From Nitrososphaera sp. UBA210 (GTDB lineage Archaea > Thermoproteota > Nitrososphaeria > Nitrososphaerales > Nitrososphaeraceae): a DNA stretch of 5,166 nucleotides. Every line of letters begins with the position of its first letter. The first letter of the stretch is position 1. Where the stretch lies: contig DADA01000058.1 in NCBI GenBank assembly GCA_002494895.1, forward strand, positions 1 through 5,166, written 5' to 3'. The notes below the pieces were generated by a model. That model saw nothing but the letters and a program-made list of their open reading frames with translations. It made no database searches and was not told the origin of the DNA. Shown here piece by piece: positions 1 to 5,166 of this stretch. The translations under genes and the position numbers were made by a program.

Positions 1-2
1 TC

Positions 3-1079
3 GCCGGCACTCGTCCTGAAATAATAAAACTTGCGGATTTTGCAAAGAAGATGAATAGGCGGTTCGATGACCATGCCCTGCTTTATACAGGACAGCACTA
101 TTCTGATAATATGAGAGACGTTTTTTTTGAAGAGTTGGGTGTCAAACCAGACTACGATCTCAAAAGTTCAACTTCTGATGTGGACGGCCTGAGACTAGGT
201 ATCGCGGATTTCCTGAAGACAACGAAACCCGAGTATGTCATAGTCTACGGTGATACTTACTCCACAATGGCAGGAGCACTTGCCGCAAAAGAACTGGGTC
301 TGAAATTAATCCATCTTGAGGCTGGAATCAGGGATCTTGACTCTACTATTCCGGAAGAGAGAGTGAGGATGTACGTTGATTCCATCTCTGATTACTTATT
401 GGCTCCAACAGAGCTAGCAAGAATCTTCCTATCTTATGAAGGAATAACTCGTAACGTTTTCGTGACTGGAAACCTAATAGTCGATGTTTGCAGGAGGATG
501 GCCCGAATTGCCGATGACCACAAGGTAGCCGGGGTCCCGAGTAAATTTCTTCTACTTACGATGCACAGGCAGGAGAATGTGGACAATCCTGTCAATCTTA
601 GATTGCTAAGGAAGCACCTTGCCGGCCTAGAACAGAAGGTCGTATTTCCAATTCATCCTCGGACGAGAGACAACTTAGCAAGGCATAAGATAAAGCTGCC
701 TGATAATGTAATAGCTATCGACGCTGTGGGTTATCTGGAATTCCTTTATCTGCTTAAGAACTGCGATCTGGTCATGACAGATTCGGGTGGTGTGACGGAA
801 GAATCAACTATTCTCAGAAAACCATGCATCACACTGAGACACTCAACTGCTAGATGGGAGACTGTTCTGCTGAAGGCCAATACTTTGTTTCCACTAGACA
901 GGAAGGATTCGCTGGCTGATGTTATTCAGATAATGATGGAAAGCAAGATTACCAGCAACCCTTATGGCGAGAATGTTGCAGCTAGAACATTCGATATGGT
1001 GAGCAAGATCGTTAGAAATCGAGGAACTGAACTTGCCCTCGAGTTGACACCGATTCGAACACCGCCGTCTACCAGATGA
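3..1079 (+). CDS. wecB: UDP-N-acetylglucosamine 2-epimerase (non-hydrolysing), 5' partial
   Basis: This enzyme interconverts UDP-GlcNAc and UDP-ManNAc in the cytoplasm, providing ManNAc-type sugars for surface glycans. The reading frame is open to the left edge and begins with the family's N-terminal motif GTRPEIIKL (from nt 3). The true start is therefore just outside, probably only about 10 residues away, and the ATG at 51 is internal. Counting from that Met, the signatures in order are GDT (Asp68), HLEAG (Glu90), PEE (Glu102), MHRQEN (His172) and DSGG (244-247) followed by an Arg-rich sugar-binding segment. These match Asp95, Glu117, Glu131 and His213 of E. coli WecB, so the active site looks intact. 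The usual Asn after PEE (PEExNR) is Val here (PEERVR). Length of about 358 residues fits the family. It stops at TGA 1077-1079 and faces the lyase gene tail to tail. Confidence is high for the family; the exact glycan pathway is unknown. Confidence 0.95.
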   Translation, partial: AGTRPEIIKLADFAKKMNRRFDDHALLYTGQHYSDNMRDVFFEELGVKPDYDLKSSTSDVDGLRLGIADFLKTTKPEYVIVYGDTYSTMAGALAAKELGLKLIHLEAGIRDLDSTIPEERVRMYVDSISDYLLAPTELARIFLSYEGITRNVFVTGNLIVDVCRRMARIADDHKVAGVPSKFLLLTMHRQENVDNPVNLRLLRKHLAGLEQKVVFPIHPRTRDNLARHKIKLPDNVIAIDAVGYLEFLYLLKNCDLVMTDSGGVTEESTILRKPCITLRHSTARWETVLLKANTLFPLDRKDSLADVIQIMMESKITSNPYGENVAARTFDMVSKIVRNRGTELALELTPIRTPPSTR

Positions 1080-1214
1080 CCTAAAGTATGATGTTCGCTT
1101 CGGCCAACTATCCCGCAAGGACCCCATTAGCTGCATAACGGATGAATGCTCCAGCACTATTGAGCAGTGGTCTGGAGGACGAGTATCGATGACCGAACGA
1201 TTTGGTCCTCGAGA
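1080..1214. other. convergent intergenic region with two imperfect inverted repeats
   Basis: These 135 bp separate two genes that converge tail to tail. One imperfect hairpin spans 1150-1176: TCCAG-CACT, a 7-nt loop, then AGTG and CTGGA with a 2-nt bulge on the 3' arm. A second possible structure pairs GAGGAC (1175-1180) with GTCCTC (1205-1210), with an inner ATCG/CGAT pair. The two share bases, so they would be mutually exclusive. Neither is followed by a T-tract on either strand, so a terminator role is only suggested by position. I see no convincing gene here. Confidence 0.35.
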
Positions 1215-2702
1215 TTACCTGAGCTCGTGAGCACCTATGTCAAACATCCCAGTTCTAATCTGACCGTCAATATCAGTAGTTATTCCATACGCTTCCGTTG
1301 CTTGAACAGCATTGATAGCTGGGCTCGTTGCACTAGGTCGGAATATGCCATTTGAAACAATCAGTTGTGGATTTATGTACGTATAGCCACTGGAAGGCAC
1401 ATTTCCCACAGCAGCGGAGCCAGTAGGAAATATAATGTTATTCCTAAATGAAACTTCGCCACTTTGCACCTGCACAAGCTGGCCGTTACTCCCAATAATG
1501 ATATTGTTCACCACAGTGATTTCTTCGGGGAAAAAGCTCCCGTTACCGTATCCTATCATGATGTTAGCGCGGTTGTTGACCAGAGTGTTGTGAGCGATCA
1601 GGAGATGCCTCGCCTGCGGATACTCGGCATTTGAGGTCGGAAGGTCGTCATGGACAGTGCCTCTTCCAATGATTATCGGATTGAGCAGTGCGCTTATCTG
1701 CCCAGAGTTGTTTGCGAAGTAGTTGTTAATGATTTGATGATCATTACCATACGCCCTAACGCCGCCGTCTCCATCAAAGATGTTGCCATCTACTATATTG
1801 CCACTGCCATGTCTAAGCGTAATAGAGCCCTCGCTGCCTCTGAAAGTGTTGTGGCGAATCATGTTGTTGGATGACTTCACGGTTATTACCTCTGTGTCGC
1901 CATTACAACGTTCAAAGAGGTTGTATTCGATCAGCGTGTTGCTAGGTGATGGACCAAGGGAAGATGTGCCCACTGCAATTGACTCGCCACCATTTCCCAG
2001 CTCATAAGAATGATCACGAAAGAGATTGTGATCTATGGTTGTGTTCTGAACCGCCCTTCCATTCTCGCCGAGCAGAATGAGAAAAACTCCCCTTGTTGAC
2101 TTGTTCTGAAATACATTATGATCGATCCTATTGTTAGAGCTTAATCCAGTAATACTCACCCAATCAGAGTGGTAGCGAATCGATTGATCCATATCGTTTT
2201 GTCCGGCATACGCCGTTTTCAACTCGAATGTGTTCTTTGTAAGGCGAACGTAATCGCAGTCGTTGCACACTAGTGCAACGCGATTAGGTGTATTGTCTTG
2301 GCTATAGGTAAACTTGAATCCCCGAACAATTACATGCTGTGCGCCATCCAGGCGGAATAAACCTGTGCCTGTTATTTCAGCTCCGGCGACGCTTTCTGAA
2401 GTGATCACGATCGGCCTTAACGAAGTCCCCCTGGCTTCGACCACCATCTGGTTTGAAATCGCGTACGTACCATTCGTTACAACTATTTGATCGCCTGGGA
2501 TCGAAGAGTTAATAGCGGCTTTGAGGCTAGCAATGGAGCTTACTTTGATTGTCCTCAAAGGTATTGGCATCTCGTCTTCGACAGGATCCGGATCTAATGA
2601 CCGCGTCAGTGTCCCTAATGCGACCATAAGAAGAATAACAACAGCGAGCGAAATTGCTATCCCTGCAGCTAAATATTTTCTGAGCCCGCTAGATTCGCGC
2701 AC
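1215..2702 (-). CDS. membrane-anchored PL6-type polysaccharide lyase (chondroitinase B / alginate lyase-like)
   Basis: This 495-residue protein is predicted to cleave an acidic polysaccharide outside the cell by beta-elimination. Residues 1-10 are polar and basic, about 11-31 form one hydrophobic helix without a lipobox Cys, and 35-48 are an acidic, Pro-rich linker, suggesting an N-terminal anchor. The rest has the regular NxF / DHNxF / HNTF rungs of a right-handed parallel beta-helix. The PL6 core spans roughly 237-310. Lys276 and Arg297 (in LRHG) keep the exact 21-residue spacing of the catalytic Lys250 and Arg271 of Pedobacter chondroitinase B. Asn237, Asp269 and Glu271 fall where its calcium ligands Asn213, Glu243 and Glu245 lie, with Asp replacing one Glu. 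The C-terminus has the TDIDG...DIGA motif common in secreted beta-helix proteins. The start is GTG at 2702, because an in-frame stop lies four codons upstream and later Met codons would remove the anchor. No clear Shine-Dalgarno is visible. Substrate cannot be told from sequence. Length is near that of chondroitinase B (about 500). Confidence 0.88.
   Translation of the reverse strand: MRESSGLRKYLAAGIAISLAVVILLMVALGTLTRSLDPDPVEDEMPIPLRTIKVSSIASLKAAINSSIPGDQIVVTNGTYAISNQMVVEARGTSLRPIVITSESVAGAEITGTGLFRLDGAQHVIVRGFKFTYSQDNTPNRVALVCNDCDYVRLTKNTFELKTAYAGQNDMDQSIRYHSDWVSITGLSSNNRIDHNVFQNKSTRGVFLILLGENGRAVQNTTIDHNLFRDHSYELGNGGESIAVGTSSLGPSPSNTLIEYNLFERCNGDTEVITVKSSNNMIRHNTFRGSEGSITLRHGSGNIVDGNIFDGDGGVRAYGNDHQIINNYFANNSGQISALLNPIIIGRGTVHDDLPTSNAEYPQARHLLIAHNTLVNNRANIMIGYGNGSFFPEEITVVNNIIIGSNGQLVQVQSGEVSFRNNIIFPTGSAAVGNVPSSGYTYINPQLIVSNGIFRPSATSPAINAVQATEAYGITTDIDGQIRTGMFDIGAHELR
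1234..1330 (-). repeat. 97-bp perfect direct repeat, copy A (3' end of first PL6 gene)
   Basis: This stretch is identical base for base to 3873-3969. It encodes the last conserved segment of the protein, from TSPAINAVQ through the DIGA motif. The next 100 bp inward (1331-1430) differ from the paralogue at about 28 positions, so identity drops abruptly from 100% to about 72%. On the other side it breaks within the last few codons before the stop. Confidence 0.95.
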
Positions 2703-2740
2703 AGGTAATGATCACACGATCTCACAAGTCCCGACCTATC

Positions 2741-2745
2741 AAAAA
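2741..2745 (-). promoter_or_regulatory. short T-run: possible weak terminator of cupredoxin and/or TATA-like element of PL6 gene
   Basis: Read on the minus strand, the 82-bp gap between the cupredoxin stop (2785) and the lyase GTG (2702) contains GGTTTTTGATAG. The T5 run lies about 40 nt after the cupredoxin stop and about 40 nt before the GTG. It could act as a weak termination site, as a poor TATA-like box giving a short leader, or as neither. The same-strand arrangement with an 82-bp gap also allows read-through from the cupredoxin gene. Nothing else in the gap stands out. Confidence 0.25.
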
Positions 2746-2784
2746 CCAGAGGATCCACGTGAAGCCTATTGCTATCAGTACGCC

Positions 2785-3600
2785 TCAGAATCCCATGCCA
2801 CGCCCACGACTCTTCATTGCGACAATAGTTACGCCGGCCAGTGATCCTGCGACAAGCAACACTGTCATAGAAAATTCTGGTACAACCCTCGCCCCCATAA
2901 TCGTGATCGACCCGTCTCCTGGCGGAACTGTCAATTTAATGGTCGTAGCTGAAGCTGATGGATTTGTCGTCGTAAATGACACAGTCTTTCGATCGCTAGT
3001 CTCAATGGAATTTATCCCCTCTATCATAGCTGTGGGAAGGGTAAGCTCTGTGTCGCCGAATCCATCAAACTTGACCACTACTGACATACCGGGGTTGATT
3101 GTTACGTTTGTTGCCTTAGCTGGAGAAGATGTCTCACCTACAATTTCGAATTCCTGACCCTCATGTGTCGCTACTATGCTGTATTGATCATTTGGCGTGG
3201 ATCCCTCCAATACTTTTACAAGTCCGATCATTGTTGGATGTGCTTGGCAGTAATACGGAATGTCTCCTATGTCATTAATAGTAACTTCTGCAGCTCTATT
3301 CGGGCCTAAAAATCCAGTATCAAAAATGCCGGAGGATGTAGCAGTAGGTCCATCCCCACTCGTTGCGGTGTGCAGCACCGAGTCTTCGTTAACGAACCTT
3401 ATCGAATCTCCACTTGCAATCTCAATGGGATTTGGAGAGTATGATTTGTCTGCTAAGGTGGAAGAACCCTTCAGTATCCCAACCTCGTGCGTCTCTGCAG
3501 CAAGAACACCGTCATATGATACCACTGTGAAAAAACCGATCATTACCGAGATCAACAGAATCGGCAAGTGAGCCTTGGCTGCGACCGGTTCCATGCTCAT
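2785..3600 (-). CDS. exported cupredoxin (plastocyanin/amicyanin-like) with PEF-type C-terminal sorting signal
   Basis: This is a 271-residue type I copper protein expected on the outer face of the membrane, where such proteins carry single electrons. Residues 12-27 are hydrophobic and a signal-peptidase site is plausible near 35/36 (VLAA-E). The cupredoxin domain covers about 36-132. His77 and the cluster Cys118-x2-His121-x2-Met124 (YYCQAHPTM) supply all four copper ligands with amicyanin-like spacing. Residues about 136-238 form a second beta-rich segment resembling the one that precedes the sorting signal in thaumarchaeal surface proteins. The C-terminus is VPEF (240-243), a hydrophobic helix (about 245-262) and a basic tail with Lys263, Arg265 and Arg267: the tripartite PEF/PEFG-CTERM signal processed by archaeosortases. 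ATG at 3600 is preferred over TTG at 3612 because GAGG sits 6 nt upstream. It lies between two lyase genes on the same strand, but a partnership is not shown; thaumarchaea carry many such copper proteins, so the physiological role is open. Confidence 0.9.
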   Translation of the reverse strand: MSMEPVAAKAHLPILLISVMIGFFTVVSYDGVLAAETHEVGILKGSSTLADKSYSPNPIEIASGDSIRFVNEDSVLHTATSGDGPTATSSGIFDTGFLGPNRAAEVTINDIGDIPYYCQAHPTMIGLVKVLEGSTPNDQYSIVATHEGQEFEIVGETSSPAKATNVTINPGMSVVVKFDGFGDTELTLPTAMIEGINSIETSDRKTVSFTTTNPSASATTIKLTVPPGDGSITIMGARVVPEFSMTVLLVAGSLAGVTIVAMKSRGRGMGF

Positions 3601-3606
3601 AAGATT

Positions 3607-3610
3607 CCTC
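3607..3610 (-). promoter_or_regulatory. Shine-Dalgarno-like GAGG for the cupredoxin ATG
   Basis: On the minus strand GAGG ends 6 nt before the ATG at 3600, a good spacing for ribosome binding. It overlaps the alternative upstream TTG (3612-3610), which argues against that TTG as the start. It is used only if the transcript begins upstream of it. Confidence 0.45.
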
Positions 3611-3622
3611 AAAACGAATTGC

Positions 3623-3630
3623 CTTTAAAA
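3623..3630 (-). promoter_or_regulatory. archaeal TATA-like box for the cupredoxin gene
   Basis: On the minus strand TTTTAAAG is centred about 27 nt upstream of the ATG at 3600. Archaeal TATA boxes lie about 25-28 nt before the transcription start, so this box would place the start at or next to the ATG and give a leaderless or nearly leaderless mRNA. The A/C-rich bases just upstream could be a BRE, but this is weak. It is the best promoter-like element in 3601-3826. Confidence 0.5.
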
Positions 3631-3784
3631 TGGTTGTGGTTGCAGAGCAATTTAGTTCTTGTAGATGATAAGCACGTGTCGAATACTGATGCCAAGTCAT
3701 GCATAATGAACATTTCTACATTTGTTAATATGTCGATATAATCTGGCATTACATTACTGGAATAATATGGCCTGCTGTAATAGG

Positions 3785-3791
3785 AAAAAAA
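3785..3791 (-). terminator. stem-less T7 tract, probable terminator of the second PL6 gene
   Basis: On the minus strand a run of seven T begins 35 nt after the TGA stop of the second lyase gene (3829-3827). I see no stable hairpin in front of it. Archaeal RNA polymerase terminates at plain T-tracts, so this is a good candidate. It would separate this transcript from the cupredoxin gene downstream. Confidence 0.55.
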
Positions 3792-3826
3792 TGGTCAGTG
3801 GGAATTTTGCAGACTACAATGCGCTA

Positions 3827-5166
3827 TCATAATAGTGCGATGCTAAGGTCTGTAGCTCGGTACTCATCTGCTCCTATGTCAAACATCCCAGTTCTAATCT
3901 GACCGTCAATATCAGTAGTTATTCCATACGCTTCCGTTGCTTGAACAGCATTGATAGCTGGGCTCGTTGAACTCGGGCGGAAAATGCCATTTGAACTAAC
4001 CAATTGCGAGTTCAACTTAGAATATCCACTAGTAGGTACATTGCCTACTGAAGCAGAGCCAGTCGGATAGAGAATATTCTTCTCGAGCGAAACGTCGCCA
4101 CTTGACACCGTTACAAGATTGCCCGTGCTCCCTGTTATAATGTTGTTAGCTACTGTGATTTCTTCAGGAAGATAGTTGCCACTGAAGGCTCCGATGACTA
4201 TGTTGATGCGGTTGCCAACGAACGTATTGTGAACGACTAGGATATTCCGAGCTTGGGAATAGCCCGCATTCGAAACAGCGGCATCATTTAATACGCTACC
4301 CCTTGGAATGATGAGTGGGTCCCTGATCGAACTTCCACTCGTCGGATTGTTAGCGAAATAGTTATTGATGATCTTGTGATTCGCCCCATAGACCCTTATC
4401 CCATTTGCTCCATCAACGAATACGTTTCCGTCAGCGATGTGACCACTTCCATGCCTAAAGACAAGCGAACCGTCGTTATTCTTGAAAGTATTGTGTTTGA
4501 AGATGTTTTTGGATGACTTGACTGACACAACTTCTGGATCTCCATTGCAGCGCTCGAACGTGTTGTACTCAAATAGTGAATTGGCAGCGACTGGACCGAG
4601 TGAAGAATGACCTATCCTCACACATTCGCCGCCGTTACTACCGCCATAGGTATGATCTCTAAATTGGTTATGATCCACATGGGTATTTTGAGGCATCCTA
4701 CCGTTGTCGCCGACTATGATTAGAAATACCCCTTCAGTCGGCTTGTTCTGGAAAGTGTTGTGGTCGACTCTAACGTTTGCGCTGGTGCCTGTTACACCAA
4801 GCCAGTGTGACTTGTCATTCGAGGTCGTTCTTAGAGCAAAGATGTTGGATGTAAACCGGACGTTGGTGCAGTCATCGCATCCTGCTTCATGGCTGTCTTG
4901 GTTGTACGTGAACTTGAACCCTCTGACGACAACATAGGATGCTCCGGTAACGCTGAAACCATAAGAGCCGCCCATCTCAACACCACCATCTGATTCTGCT
5001 CTAATGACTATTGGATTCGATGCAGTACCATCCGAACTAACGCGAATTGATGCGGAAGTACTATAGATGCCATCCTTAAGTATGATATGATCACCGGCTT
5101 TTGCCTGACCAATTGCCGTATTCAGGCTGGCTATCGAATTCACCGATATTTTTCGCAAGGGTACTG
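3827..5166 (-). CDS. PL6-type polysaccharide lyase paralogue, 5' partial (N-terminus beyond right edge)
   Basis: This is a second beta-helix protein of the chondroitinase B / alginate lyase family, about 60% identical by eye to the lyase at 1215-2702. The frame is open to the right edge. The TTG at 5158-5156 is not a convincing start: the preceding codons read Val-Pro and align with the Ile-Pro before Leu49 of the paralogue. About 46 residues, probably including a membrane anchor, are therefore expected outside. Counting that Leu as 1, the lyase core has Asn175, Asp207 and Glu209 at the calcium-ligand positions, and Lys214 and Arg235 (FRHG) at catalytic positions with the 21-residue spacing kept. 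Its NGGECVRIG segment keeps the usual family Arg (Arg181), which is Ala243 in the paralogue. It lacks about 10 residues that the paralogue has near its residues 165-176. After the DIGADE motif it carries a 10-residue tail (RATDLSIALL) absent from the paralogue. It ends at TGA 3829-3827, with a T7 tract downstream. The substrate is unknown. Confidence 0.87.
   Translation of the reverse strand, partial: VPLRKISVNSIASLNTAIGQAKAGDHIILKDGIYSTSASIRVSSDGTASNPIVIRAESDGGVEMGGSYGFSVTGASYVVVRGFKFTYNQDSHEAGCDDCTNVRFTSNIFALRTTSNDKSHWLGVTGTSANVRVDHNTFQNKPTEGVFLIIVGDNGRMPQNTHVDHNQFRDHTYGGSNGGECVRIGHSSLGPVAANSLFEYNTFERCNGDPEVVSVKSSKNIFKHNTFKNNDGSLVFRHGSGHIADGNVFVDGANGIRVYGANHKIINNYFANNPTSGSSIRDPLIIPRGSVLNDAAVSNAGYSQARNILVVHNTFVGNRINIVIGAFSGNYLPEEITVANNIITGSTGNLVTVSSGDVSLEKNILYPTGSASVGNVPTSGYSKLNSQLVSSNGIFRPSSTSPAINAVQATEAYGITTDIDGQIRTGMFDIGADEYRATDLSIALL
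3873..3969 (-). repeat. 97-bp perfect direct repeat, copy B (3' end of second PL6 gene)
   Basis: Identical to 1234-1330 in the same orientation, 2,639 bp apart, and in the same reading frame of the paralogous gene. The boundaries are sharp: the first mismatch on the inner side is at 3970 (Ser codon here, Ala codon in the other copy). On the outer side it breaks just before the DIGADE/DIGAHE difference. Confidence 0.95.

Noticed and set aside
1048..1075. TTCGAA-containing segment resembling a tRNA T-loop on the minus strand
   Set aside because: The flanking bases do not form a 5-bp T-stem and no acceptor or anticodon arms can be drawn. It lies inside the epimerase coding sequence.
894..1157. 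Minus-strand 87-residue frame antisense to the epimerase 3' end
   Set aside because: The plus-strand epimerase is unmistakable here, and the antisense translation has no family features.
1180..2500. Repeated AAC/TTG-rich periodic pattern across both lyase genes as possible tandem DNA repeats
   Set aside because: The periodicity comes from the Asn-rich rungs of a beta-helix protein (NxF, DHNxF). The nucleotide units are too variable to be DNA repeats.
2521..3157. Two overlapping plus-strand reading frames (2521-2844 and 2708-3157)
   Set aside because: They lie mostly antisense to the lyase N-terminus and the cupredoxin. Their sequence looks like low-complexity shadow translation, and no conserved motif is visible.
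3610..3612. TTG as the start of the cupredoxin gene
   Set aside because: It overlaps a GAGG well placed for the ATG at 3600. The four extra residues add nothing to the signal peptide.
3512..3700. 62-residue minus-strand reading frame across the cupredoxin start
   Set aside because: It overlaps the signal-peptide coding region in another frame and has no recognisable features or start signals.
5156..5158. TTG as the start codon of the second lyase gene
   Set aside because: The frame stays open to the edge, and the preceding Val-Pro codons align with the paralogue's Ile-Pro. The protein therefore continues upstream outside the window.

Overview
The window most likely comes from an ammonia-oxidising thaumarchaeon (Nitrososphaeria), probably a Nitrososphaera-like lineage. 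The evidence is indirect. A small blue-copper protein ends in a Val-Pro-Glu-Phe / hydrophobic helix / basic tail, preceded by the beta-sandwich segment that usually comes before this archaeosortase-type signal in thaumarchaeal surface proteins. An archaeal TATA-like box lies about 27 nt upstream of that gene's start codon, and a stem-less T-tract follows the stop of the neighbouring gene. No rRNA, tRNA or other phylogenetic marker is present, so the placement is inference.

Layout: (1) 3-1079, plus strand, is a non-hydrolysing UDP-N-acetylglucosamine 2-epimerase (wecB type). It is cut by the left window edge by only a few residues. (2) 1080-1214 is a short convergent intergenic region with two imperfect inverted repeats. 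(3) 1215-2702, minus strand, is a complete membrane-anchored right-handed beta-helix protein of the polysaccharide lyase family 6 (chondroitinase B / alginate lyase) type. (4) 2785-3600, minus strand, is an exported, probably membrane-anchored cupredoxin. (5) 3601-3826 is AT-rich and holds the cupredoxin promoter and the terminator of the next gene. (6) 3827-5166, minus strand, is a second PL6-type protein, a paralogue of the first at roughly 60% amino-acid identity by eye. It runs off the right edge, and its N-terminus lies outside.

Taken together, the window looks like a surface-polysaccharide locus. The epimerase supplies UDP-ManNAc for glycan or exopolysaccharide synthesis. The two lyase-like proteins would cut or remodel an acidic (uronic-acid-containing) polysaccharide outside the cell. 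Between them sits an extracytoplasmic copper protein whose link to them is unknown. The two lyase genes appear to have separate transcription signals, so they need not form one operon.

The most striking sequence signal is a 97-bp tract of perfect nucleotide identity at the 3' ends of the two lyase genes. The adjacent 100 bp is only about 72% identical, which points to recent gene conversion or another homogenising process. I saw no CRISPR array, insertion sequence, tRNA or rRNA.
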